Source of the DNA: Pedobacter fastidiosus
GTDB taxonomy: Bacteria > Bacteroidota > Bacteroidia > Sphingobacteriales > Sphingobacteriaceae
Assembly (NCBI RefSeq): GCF_014306625.1
Contig: NZ_JACRYL010000010.1
Coordinates: 1-46,574, forward strand
Reading direction: 5' to 3'
Length of the DNA: 46,574 nucleotides
Numbering within the stretch: position 1 is the first letter of the stretch; each line of letters begins with the position of its first letter. The notes under the pieces were generated by a model. It did not search any database, had not been told where the DNA came from, and was given only the letters and a program-made list of their open reading frames with translations. Of this stretch, positions 39,737 through 46,574 are shown piece by piece. The position numbers and the translations under genes are program-made.

Positions 39737-41488
39737 TTACAAGTTCTTGCCGAGTTTCTCGAGCATTTCTGGTGGGATATTATGCGTATCTACCACTAAA
39801 AATCCATCCAAACAATCAGAGAATTTAGGATCGATATTAAATGAGATAATCTTTGCATTTAGGTTCATATATTGTCTTAATAATACAGGAATCTTAATGT
39901 GCGAATTTTCAATATCTCCAATAATGCTATCCAAATCTTTAAAAGATTCACTGCTATCTACCAGAGTATCAGTAGAAATAGGTAAAAGATCTGCCTTGAA
40001 TTTATTTTTGGGTTTTACATATTTAGCCATCTCATAATCGAAATGGTTTTTGGTAATGTAATCTACAATCAACGCTTTACTGAATTTAGAAAAATTGTTG
40101 CTAATGCTCACAGGACCAAACATATAACGGTATTGTGGATTGTCTATTAGGTATTTCAAAATTCCTTTCCACAGTAAAAATAGTGGAAGTGGTTTGCCCT
40201 GATATTCTTTTCTAATCCACGATCGGCCAAGCTCTATTCCCTGTCTTAACATTGGGTAAAACTGATCTTTCATTTTAAACAATTCAGAAAGGTAGAAACC
40301 GCGTCTGCCCATGCTTTCTAAAATCTCATCTCCTTTGCCAATTCTATAAGCACCTACAATATTTTCAAGATCTCTATCCCAAATAAATAAGTGATTATAA
40401 TAAATATCGTAATTGTCTAAATCTATCTTTTTGTTTGTGCCTTCGCCAACCTCACGGAAAGTAATTTCTCGCAAACGACCAATTTCCCTTAGCGTATTCG
40501 GTATTTTTAAGGTCGGTACAATATAAACTTCGTAATTTTTCTCTGTCCAAACTTTAAAATCTTCTAAAGTTTCAACCTCTTGTTTAATTAATGTTCGAGG
40601 TGTTTCTTCAATAATTTCAACAGGTTTCTTCTTAATTTTAAATAGGTTAAGTGGGTTAAAAAGTTTTTTCTCTTTATCCAAACCTATTCCCAAAGCATAA
40701 GTACGAGCACGCAAAAAGTCCATTAACTTATTGGTGCTGTTCATGTGCGAAATCTCCGAAATTGAAATCGGCTTGCCAACCCTAACTTTTATGGTTAAAC
40801 CTTGCTTATTCAAAAATTCTGAAGGTAATTTAGCAGTGCGCAATGTTGGGTGAATAAAACTTAAAATGTTAAAGAATACGCCATTATTGCCATGAAAATA
40901 AATGGGTACAACTGGAACTTTTGCCTTCGCAATTAGTTTTCCAACAACAGGGTGCCACATTCTATCGGTAACTTGTTGCGCATCTAATTTAAAGGTAGAA
41001 ACCTCACCAGCAGGAAAAATACCTATCGGTGTACCGCTTCTCAACAAATCGAAAGTCATTTTTAAACCGCTAATGCTCGATGAATGCTGAACATTTTCAA
41101 AAGGATTTACAGCGACGAAAAATTCATCCAGGTTGGGGATTTTTTTCAAAATAAAGTTAACCATTACCTTAGCATCCGGTCTAACTGTACACAAAAGCTT
41201 TACAAGCGCCAATCCTTCTACACCACCGTAAGGGTGATTAGCAATGGCTATAAAAGGACCTGTTTTTGGAATACTATTTAAATCATCCTCGTCAAAATCT
41301 ATTGAAACGCCAATTGTTTCTAAAATTTTATCTACAAACTCTAAACCTTTAAAGTGCTGATTTTGAGAGAAAACATCGTTAATGTCGTTCAATTTCATCA
41401 GTTCCATCATCAAACCTGCTAATCCAGGCACACCAAGTTTATCAATCTTTGTCGCCTTAGCAAATTCTGAGGTCGTAATGATCTTCAT
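39737..41488 (-). CDS. olsF: OlsF-type bifunctional acyltransferase (ornithine/aminolipid synthesis)
   Basis: 583 residues from the ATG at 41488; the frame is open to 41569, but a -7 element at 41541-41548 lies inside that extension. N-terminal half (~1-280): PlsC-like O-acyltransferase with ANHPYGG (His85), NPFENV and FPAGEVS. C-terminal half (~330-583): OlsB/hemolysin-like GNAT domain with LREIGRLREITFREVGEG, YRIGKGDEI and GRSWIRKEYQGKPLP. In Serratia and Flavobacterium johnsoniae, OlsF of this architecture makes ornithine lipids by N- then O-acylation. The amino acid used here (ornithine, glycine or other) cannot be told. Confidence 0.88.
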   Translation of the reverse strand: MKIITTSEFAKATKIDKLGVPGLAGLMMELMKLNDINDVFSQNQHFKGLEFVDKILETIGVSIDFDEDDLNSIPKTGPFIAIANHPYGGVEGLALVKLLCTVRPDAKVMVNFILKKIPNLDEFFVAVNPFENVQHSSSISGLKMTFDLLRSGTPIGIFPAGEVSTFKLDAQQVTDRMWHPVVGKLIAKAKVPVVPIYFHGNNGVFFNILSFIHPTLRTAKLPSEFLNKQGLTIKVRVGKPISISEISHMNSTNKLMDFLRARTYALGIGLDKEKKLFNPLNLFKIKKKPVEIIEETPRTLIKQEVETLEDFKVWTEKNYEVYIVPTLKIPNTLREIGRLREITFREVGEGTNKKIDLDNYDIYYNHLFIWDRDLENIVGAYRIGKGDEILESMGRRGFYLSELFKMKDQFYPMLRQGIELGRSWIRKEYQGKPLPLFLLWKGILKYLIDNPQYRYMFGPVSISNNFSKFSKALIVDYITKNHFDYEMAKYVKPKNKFKADLLPISTDTLVDSSESFKDLDSIIGDIENSHIKIPVLLRQYMNLNAKIISFNIDPKFSDCLDGFLVVDTHNIPPEMLEKLGKNL

Positions 41489-41540
41489 ATAAATAATTGT
41501 TAGGTTGTTGATTTGCAAAGCCCGTTGAGTTTCGCAATTC

Positions 41541-41548
41541 CAAAAATA
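41541..41548 (-). promoter_or_regulatory. Probable -7 element of olsF, decides the start
   Basis: The minus strand reads TATTTTTG, an exact TAnnTTTG, 52 bp before the ATG at 41488. It excludes the longer frame from 41569. Confidence 0.5.
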
Positions 41549-41585
41549 AGATTTATATTTATAATACACATGTCATATCGTATTA

Positions 41586-42485
41586 ATGAGAATTTGGCTT
41601 AACAAACATTTTGGTTTCAGTAAAGGCGAGTTCAATGGGCTACTCTTTCTTATCTTTATAATTATAGCACTTAAAGCCGTTCCCTATATTTACGATCACT
41701 TTAAATCTCTAGAAAAAGATAGCCCTGACCTTTTAGCACAAATTCAAAAAATAGAAGTAACGGATCAAAATAATTTTCATTATACAAGAGATCGGATAGA
41801 AGAATCTAGCCCCAGCAAAACAAGTAAACTTTTTACATTCGACCCCAATAAAATTGATGAAGAAGGCTGGCAAACCTTAGGATTATCCCCAAAGCAAGCC
41901 AGTTCTATTGTTAACTATAGGAATAAGGGTGGTAAATTTTATAAAGCGGAAGATTTACAGAAAATGTACACCATTTCGCCTGAAATGTACAAAAAGCTTT
42001 TGCCTTACGTTCAAATTGAAAATCAGCAATCTAATTATCCGAAAAAAGATTTTAATTTCGAAAAGAGAGAATATGTTAAGAAACCTTTGGCGATTATAGA
42101 TATTAACGTGGCCGATTCTGCTCAGCTCGATGAAATCAAGGGTGTTGGAGGTGCTTTCGCCAATCGAATTTTAAAATATCGTGAGCGCTTGGGTGGTTTC
42201 TATAAAAAAGAACAACTAATGGAAGTTTATGGTTTAGACTCTGTTAAGTATGAAGAAATCAAAAATCAAATTTCGCTTAGCCCAATAAAGCTTAAAACTG
42301 TAAATATTAATACGGCGATTTTTAACGATTTAAAATCTAATCCATATTTATCTTACAAACAAATTAGCGCTATAATTCAGTATCGAAAACAACACGGCAA
42401 TTATTCAAGCCCTGCCGATTTAAAAAAGATCGTCATCCTTAATCAACAGATTATTGATAAAATTACACCATACATTTCTTATTAA
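41586..42485 (+). CDS. Helix-hairpin-helix (ComEA/GspK-like) membrane-anchored protein
   Basis: 299 residues. One N-terminal membrane helix (~17-35) is followed by three helix-hairpin-helix modules: LGLSPKQASSIVNYRNKGG, LDEIKGVGGAFANRILKYR and the C-terminal LSYKQISAIIQYRKQHG. The family binds DNA without sequence specificity; ComEA-like proteins help DNA uptake. The anchor and three modules are usual for the Bacteroidota version. No other competence gene is nearby. It is divergent from olsF, 97 bp away. Confidence 0.8.
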   Translation: MRIWLNKHFGFSKGEFNGLLFLIFIIIALKAVPYIYDHFKSLEKDSPDLLAQIQKIEVTDQNNFHYTRDRIEESSPSKTSKLFTFDPNKIDEEGWQTLGLSPKQASSIVNYRNKGGKFYKAEDLQKMYTISPEMYKKLLPYVQIENQQSNYPKKDFNFEKREYVKKPLAIIDINVADSAQLDEIKGVGGAFANRILKYRERLGGFYKKEQLMEVYGLDSVKYEEIKNQISLSPIKLKTVNINTAIFNDLKSNPYLSYKQISAIIQYRKQHGNYSSPADLKKIVILNQQIIDKITPYISY

Positions 42486-42728
42486 TAGAAGCTAGCTTTT
42501 TTCTGGAAAGCGTTGGGATCAGGCATTTTCTACTCCAACCTTGTTTATTTGCCGAAAGACGCAGAAAAAAATTAAAAAACTTTCATCTGCCAATTTCAAG
42601 GTTTAAAATTAACCGAATAACTTATTGAACCAAATACCATTTCATTCTACAATTAAACGAATATTTAATGGTAAGTAACTATCAAATAATTGTTTATAAT
42701 TGCCTCAACTAGCTTAAAATATAAACTA

Positions 42729-43880
42729 ATGAGCGTAAGCTTTAACTTTTCAGAAACAGAAACTCAGCAGAGTGTAAAGGCCATGGTCCGCGATTTTGCA
42801 GAGAAAAACATTCGTCCAAATATAATGGAGTGGGATGAGGCACAGCATTTCCCGGTAGAATTGTTCAAACAATTGGGAGAGTTGGGTTTAATGGGCGTAT
42901 TGGTTCCCGAAGAATATGGTGGCTCAGGTTTGGGTTATCAGGAATATGTTGATGTAATTGTAGAAGTAGCCAGAGTTTGTGGCTCAATCGGTTTATCATT
43001 GGCAGCGCATAATTCTTTATGTACGGGTCATATCTTGGCTTTCGGAACAGAAGAACAAAAGCAAAAATGGTTACCAAAATTGGCATCTGCAGAATGGATT
43101 GGCGCTTGGGGTTTAACTGAGGCAAATACAGGTTCGGATGCTTTGAGAATGATGACAACCGCTGTTGAAGATGGCGACGATTACATTATTAATGGGGCAA
43201 AAAATTGGATTACCCATGGCAAAAGTGGAGATGTTGCCGTTGTAATGATAAGAACAGGAGAACAGGGAAGTTCAAAAGGGATTTCTGCAATTGTTGTAGA
43301 ACGAGGAACGCCAGGTTTTACTGCAGGAAAAAAGGAAAATAAATTAGGAATGCGAGCTTCAGAAACCACTGAAATGATTTTTGATAACTGTCGTGTTCCA
43401 AAAGCCAACCTCTTGGGTAATGTTGGGGAAGGCTTTAAACAGGCTATGAAAGTATTGGATGGAGGAAGAATTTCTATTGCGGCATTAGCATTGGGGATTG
43501 CTAAAGGTGCTTTTGATGCTGCTGTAGCTTATTCAAAACAGCGTCAGCAATTCGGACAACCAATATCAAGCTTTCAGGCAATCAGTTTCAAATTGGCAGA
43601 TATGGCGACAGAAATTGAAGCGGCTGAGTTATTAATTCGTCAGGCTGCAGATTTAAAGAATAGGCATTTGCCAATGACAAAAGAATCGGCAATGGCGAAA
43701 TATTTTGCCTCAGAAGTTTCGGTGAGAGTTGCAACAGAAGCCGTACAGATTTTTGGTGGTTATGGTTACACAAAAGATTTCCCGGTAGAGAAATTCTATC
43801 GCGATAGTAAATTATGCACAATAGGTGAGGGAACATCCGAAATACAGAAGATCGTTATCGCTAGAGAAATATTAAATTAG
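42729..43880 (+). CDS. Acyl-CoA dehydrogenase
   Basis: 383 residues from the ATG at 42729. The start [20 protein letters not shown] fits the family; an upstream TTG frame (42690) overlaps a possible -7 element TATAATTG at 42695. FAD-binding and signature blocks: [15 protein letters not shown], the middle beta domain, and [20 protein letters not shown] followed by [18 protein letters not shown], which holds the catalytic Glu region. It oxidises short- or branched-chain acyl-CoA in the cytoplasm; chain specificity cannot be read. Confidence 0.94.
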   Translation: MSVSFNFSETETQQSVKAMVRDFAEKNIRPNIMEWDEAQHFPVELFKQLGELGLMGVLVPEEYGGSGLGYQEYVDVIVEVARVCGSIGLSLAAHNSLCTGHILAFGTEEQKQKWLPKLASAEWIGAWGLTEANTGSDALRMMTTAVEDGDDYIINGAKNWITHGKSGDVAVVMIRTGEQGSSKGISAIVVERGTPGFTAGKKENKLGMRASETTEMIFDNCRVPKANLLGNVGEGFKQAMKVLDGGRISIAALALGIAKGAFDAAVAYSKQRQQFGQPISSFQAISFKLADMATEIEAAELLIRQAADLKNRHLPMTKESAMAKYFASEVSVRVATEAVQIFGGYGYTKDFPVEKFYRDSKLCTIGEGTSEIQKIVIAREILN

Positions 43881-43938
43881 ACCAAAGCAGAAAAGCTTTG
43901 TCAGATTAGAAACAACAAACCAAATAAATATTATGAGC

Positions 43939-43975
43939 AATCCGGTAGGCGTAACCACGCCTCCGGATTTTTTTT
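43939..43975 (+). terminator. Intrinsic terminator of the acyl-CoA dehydrogenase gene
   Basis: AATCCGG (43939-43945) and AGGCG pair with CGCCT and CCGGATT (43963-43969) around TAACCA, with one bulged T, then a run of T. Confidence 0.85.
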
Positions 43976-44016
43976 GGCCAAATTTTAAAACCAATTTTTT
44001 TCAGCGAATGTTTTTC

Positions 44017-44055
44017 AATTAACCAATTAACCAATTAACCAATTAACCAATTAAT
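44017..44055. repeat. 8-bp microsatellite (AATTAACC)n
   Basis: Four perfect copies of AATTAACC and a partial fifth, ending 8 bp before the stop codon of the minus-strand gene at 44063. Being intergenic and downstream, it should not change a reading frame. Confidence 0.85.
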
Positions 44056-44062
44056 TTGCAAC

Positions 44063-44449
44063 TTACTGCGGTATATCTTTAGAGGTTAAAATACTATCTA
44101 CAACATACACACTAAAGCCTCTCCATGGCAAAGTGTTTTTATACTCCTTATAATGTAGCTCGTAAAATTTCCCGCTGTTGGCCATCATTTTATCGGCTAT
44201 ATCTTTATTGGCAATAGAAAATTCAAATTCGTTATTTTGTAATGTTCCAGTTTGGCGTGATTTAATTCCACTTTGAATTAATTTACCTTCATAAGTTTTA
44301 AATATATATCCTTTCCTTACTACGTAATTTAATTCTCCAGCTTTCACGCCTTCTCCAAAAACAAAGAAATAACGATAATAGCCGATGCCAACCAATATTA
44401 ATAAAACGATTACGGAGATGATTGAAATTACTTTTTTGCCTTTAGTCAT
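44063..44449 (-). CDS. Membrane-anchored conserved protein, unknown function
   Basis: 128 residues from the ATG at 44449 (MTKGKKVISIISVIVLLILVG): one N-terminal membrane helix (~7-27), then a small exported domain beginning GEGVKAGELNYVVRKGYIFKTYEGKL and ending with WRGFSVYVVDSI. The frame is open to 44569, but the extra 40 residues lack family character. The pattern is common in Bacteroidota and has no assigned role that I know. Confidence 0.7.
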   Translation of the reverse strand: MTKGKKVISIISVIVLLILVGIGYYRYFFVFGEGVKAGELNYVVRKGYIFKTYEGKLIQSGIKSRQTGTLQNNEFEFSIANKDIADKMMANSGKFYELHYKEYKNTLPWRGFSVYVVDSILTSKDIPQ

Positions 44450-44612
44450 AAATTTAATGTTATAAATAAATGTAGGGAAAGAATAGAATAAAACAATTAC
44501 AAGATCGAATAAATATTTTACGGGAATATATGCTGTATATATAAGGTGTTTAAAGATTATGACAACCAAATAATTTCTTTTATAAAACCTTTCTCATTTT
44601 CAATAATTTACT

Positions 44613-44620
44613 TACATTTG
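44613..44620 (+). promoter_or_regulatory. -7 element of rpsU
   Basis: TACATTTG followed by CA matches TAnnTTTG exactly, 55 bp before the rpsU ATG. The -33 region is only weakly matched. Confidence 0.55.
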
Positions 44621-44655
44621 CATCCCCGATAACACGGGAAATTAAAAAACCACGA

Positions 44656-44663
44656 GAGGAGGT
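44656..44663 (+). promoter_or_regulatory. Strong Shine-Dalgarno of rpsU
   Basis: GAGGAGGT is complementary to the 16S rRNA 3' end over eight bases, 11 bp before the ATG at 44675. Bacteroidota genes rarely have such sites because bS21, bS18 and bS6 occlude the anti-SD. A strong SD on rpsU has been described as an autoregulatory device that lets ribosomes lacking bS21 translate it. Confidence 0.8.
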
Positions 44664-44674
44664 ATTTCAGCGTT

Positions 44675-44869
44675 ATGATCATTATTAACATTAAAGACGG
44701 CGAATCATTAGATAAAGCCCTAAAACGTTTCAAGAAAAAGTTTGAAAAAACTGGTGTATTGAGAGAACTACGTAGTCGCCAAGCATACGAGAAAAAATCC
44801 GTAGCTCGTCGTACTGAAATTAAACATGCTGTTTATATTCAAAACATGAATTTAGATACAACTGTATAA
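44675..44869 (+). CDS. rpsU: 30S ribosomal protein bS21
   Basis: 64 residues: MIIINIKDGESLDKALKRFK, then KTGVLRELRSRQAYEKKS and a basic tail, the bS21 pattern. The protein sits at the platform near the 16S 3' end; in Bacteroidota it helps hide the anti-Shine-Dalgarno. It has its own promoter and terminator. Confidence 0.96.
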   Translation: MIIINIKDGESLDKALKRFKKKFEKTGVLRELRSRQAYEKKSVARRTEIKHAVYIQNMNLDTTV

Positions 44870-44890
44870 GTTGTTTACTATATACTTATT

Positions 44891-44923
44891 AAAGCCTTCA
44901 GGATTTTTCTGAAGGCTTTTTTG
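44891..44923 (+). terminator. Intrinsic terminator of rpsU
   Basis: AAAGCCTTCAG (44891-44901) pairs with CTGAAGGCTTT (44909-44919), followed by T's. Confidence 0.88.
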
Positions 44924-45026
44924 TTTTTGCCTCAATCGAAATCTTTACAATAAACAATTAATTAATGATTTCTTTATATCAAAACTATTTGTAACTTCAT
45001 ATTAATGCCTTTGCAAAATATATTGA

Positions 45027-45911
45027 ATGTTGCTAAAAAGTTTTATAACATATTTAACTCACGAGAAGCGCTATTCTCCGCATACCGTAACCTCTTATCA
45101 AACCGATTTAGATCAGTTTGAAGAATATATTAATACCACATTCGAACTAAGTTTTCAAGAAATTAAACATACCCATCTTCGGAGTTTTATGGTCGATTTG
45201 ATGGAAAAGAAAACATCAGAAAGTACAATTAATAGAAAGATCTCAGCTTTGAGGAGTTTTTATAAATTCTTATTAAGAGAAGAAAAAATTGATCAAAACC
45301 CCACCGTTTTAATTAAAGCACCCAAAATCCCCAAAAGACTTCCCGTTTTTATCGATGACCAAAAGATGAATCAACTTCTAGATTCTGATCGTTATTTTGA
45401 TGATAGCTTTTCCTCTGTTCGAGATCATTTAATAATAGAACTTCTTTTTGGAACGGGGATGCGTTTAACAGAATTGCTCCAATTAAAGGAGCTGGACGTG
45501 GATGTATATTCAGGAACAATTAAAGTTTTGGGTAAAAGGAATAAGGAGAGAATTATCCCTATAAATAAACAGCTTATCAATCAAGTAAATAACTATCTTG
45601 AGTTAAAAAAGTTGCAAAACTTTAATAACAATTTGCCTATATTAATCGTTACAAATATGGGCGCAGTGGCTTATCCTAAGTTGATATACCGAGTGGTAAC
45701 ATCATACTTAAACCACGTATCTACTAATAATAAAAAAAGCCCGCATGTATTGCGCCATAGCTATGCTACAACATTACTTAATGCTGGCGCAGATTTAAAT
45801 GCAATTAAAGAACTTTTAGGCCATGCTAGTTTAGCGGCCACCCAGGTTTACACACACAATTCAATCGAAAGATTAAAAACAATTTATAAACAAGCCCATC
45901 CAAAGGCATAA
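45027..45911 (+). CDS. xerC: XerC-type tyrosine recombinase
   Basis: 294 residues. N-terminal SAM-like DNA-binding domain (~1-85), catalytic domain with the Arg in GTGMRLTELLQL, the Lys near GKRNKERIIPI, HVLRHSYATTLL (His-x-x-Arg), GHASLAATQVYTH and the nucleophile Tyr in QVYTH. Length and motifs fit the chromosome-dimer resolvases. Its setting rpsU - xerC - hpf is conserved in Bacteroidota, so it is a housekeeping recombinase, not the integrase of the phage remnant at the left end. hpf begins 14 bp after it. Confidence 0.92.
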   Translation: MLLKSFITYLTHEKRYSPHTVTSYQTDLDQFEEYINTTFELSFQEIKHTHLRSFMVDLMEKKTSESTINRKISALRSFYKFLLREEKIDQNPTVLIKAPKIPKRLPVFIDDQKMNQLLDSDRYFDDSFSSVRDHLIIELLFGTGMRLTELLQLKELDVDVYSGTIKVLGKRNKERIIPINKQLINQVNNYLELKKLQNFNNNLPILIVTNMGAVAYPKLIYRVVTSYLNHVSTNNKKSPHVLRHSYATTLLNAGADLNAIKELLGHASLAATQVYTHNSIERLKTIYKQAHPKA

Positions 45912-45914
45912 AAA

Positions 45915-45921
45915 AAGGAGG
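45915..45921 (+). promoter_or_regulatory. Strong Shine-Dalgarno of hpf
   Basis: AAGGAGG lies four bases before the hpf ATG at 45926, a second near-perfect SD in a genome that mostly lacks them. The spacing is shorter than optimal. Confidence 0.75.
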
Positions 45922-45925
45922 AAAA

Positions 45926-46273
45926 ATGAAAATCGGAGTTCAATCAATCCACTTCAGTGCAGACAGTAAGTTGTTAGATTTTATACAGAAGAAGGCAAAC
46001 AAGCTAGATCAGTTTTTTGACCAGATTATTAGCGGTGAAGTGTATTTAAAATTAGAGAATGTAGAAGATGAAGCCAATAAGGTTAGTGAGATAAAACTCA
46101 TTGTCCCGGGTGGAACCCTGTTCGCTAAAGAACAATGTAAATCATTTGAAGAAGCCACAGATTTGGCAATTGAATCGCTAAGAAAGCAGATCACTAAGCA
46201 TAAAGATAAAACTCGTGCAAAATTAATTGAACATAAAGCAATTTTAAGCGAGAGCGAAGCGACTGATTACTAA
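45926..46273 (+). CDS. hpf: Ribosome hibernation promoting factor, short form
   Basis: 115 residues, HPF/RaiA (YfiA) fold: VQSIHFSADSKLLDFIQKKANKLDQFF, a central beta hairpin (VYLKLEN ... VSEIKLIVPGGTLFAKEQ) and FEEATDLAIESLRKQITKHKDK. It binds the 30S decoding site during stationary phase and blocks translation. The C-terminal dimerisation domain of long HPF is absent, so this is the short type. Probably co-transcribed with xerC. Confidence 0.93.
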   Translation: MKIGVQSIHFSADSKLLDFIQKKANKLDQFFDQIISGEVYLKLENVEDEANKVSEIKLIVPGGTLFAKEQCKSFEEATDLAIESLRKQITKHKDKTRAKLIEHKAILSESEATDY

Positions 46274-46305
46274 GTAAATATTAGTTTAAAACATAATTTT
46301 AGAGG

Positions 46306-46335
46306 TAGCGGACAGCAATGTCCGCTATTTTTTTT
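46306..46335 (+). terminator. Intrinsic terminator of xerC-hpf
   Basis: TAGCGGACA (46306-46314) pairs with TGTCCGCTA (46319-46327) around GCAA, followed by about eight T. Confidence 0.9.
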
Positions 46336-46344
46336 CAAATTTAT

Positions 46345-46374
46345 TTTGAAGTGAAATATAATTGTGTAGATTTG
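46345..46374 (+). promoter_or_regulatory. Promoter of the tRNA operon
   Basis: TTTG (46345-46348) at -33, an 18-bp spacer, then TAGATTTG (46367-46374) at -7, both exact. It lies about 130 bp before the tRNA-Thr and probably drives the tRNA cluster that continues beyond the window. Confidence 0.7.
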
Positions 46375-46503
46375 CATTCCCTTTCGGAAACGGCGTTATG
46401 CCAATAAGAAAAGGTTAGTTCTTTTAAAAGTTTAAAGTTTTTAAAAAACACGCTAATAATATGAAAAATGAAGATTTTTCGTATCATTGCACAAAATTTA
46501 AAA

Positions 46504-46574
<71 letters not shown>

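Noticed and set aside
45027..45911. Tyrosine recombinase as integrase of the phage remnant at the left end
   Set aside because: It is flanked by rpsU and hpf, the conserved housekeeping setting of XerC in Bacteroidota, has XerC length and motifs, and lies more than 40 kb from the phage genes.

Overview
The window (46.6 kb, low GC) reads as chromosome of a Bacteroidota bacterium of the Sphingobacteriaceae, most like Pedobacter. The signs are TonB-dependent receptors with N-terminal carboxypeptidase-like domains, SpII lipoproteins, promoters of the TTTG / TAnnTTTG type, almost no Shine-Dalgarno sequences, and the ordered block rpsU - xerC - hpf - tRNA-Thr at the right end. No tool was run. Names come from motifs and family knowledge, and positions were counted from the sequence.

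Layout. 1-2254: right end of a prophage or phage remnant (structural protein with a probable frameshift, GH24 lysozyme, holin). 2419-4282: a three-gene operon encoding a lipoprotein with an 8-cysteine C-terminus resembling the bacteriocin fulvocin C, a DUF1573 lipoprotein and a TlpA-like membrane thioredoxin. 4283-7039: small membrane proteins, a large acidic protein and an intergenic repeat array. 7040-13154 (minus): the cell-shape operon mreB-mreC-mreD-pbp2-rodA, with a four-helix-bundle (S23/IVP-type) gene bracketed by imperfect inverted repeats sitting between mreB and mreC. 13537-18513: purH, two paralogous orphan response regulators, purN, rpsT, radC. 18582-21974: a secreted EEP phosphatase, then a compact operon of an Lgt-like membrane protein lacking the usual catalytic His, a Tes/MJ0619-type radical SAM enzyme and two tandem small membrane proteins. 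22107-27669: pheT, a coiled-coil gene, zapA, a 6S-like RNA, rny and an Mpo1-like protein. 27781-35683: two TonB-dependent receptor loci, the first with a beta-helix lipoprotein. 35742-43880: small genes, a transglutaminase-like protein, an OlsF-type bifunctional acyltransferase with a single-domain paralogue, a helix-hairpin-helix protein and an acyl-CoA dehydrogenase. 44063-46574: a hypothetical protein, then rpsU, xerC, hpf and a tRNA-Thr cut by the window edge.

What stands out. (1) Three promoters (before both TonB receptors, and before a short transcript-like segment next to olsF) carry three TTAAC-like repeats at exact 11-bp spacing, always ending 10 bp before the -7 element; a fourth, looser copy precedes the EEP phosphatase. 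This looks like one PhoB-type regulon and includes a candidate ~74-nt small RNA. (2) The Lgt-like/radical SAM operon looks like an undescribed membrane-lipid or lipoprotein modification system. (3) The fulvocin C-like operon beside phage lysis genes is a candidate toxin or bacteriocin system. (4) rpsU and hpf carry strong Shine-Dalgarno sequences in a genome that otherwise shows almost none.
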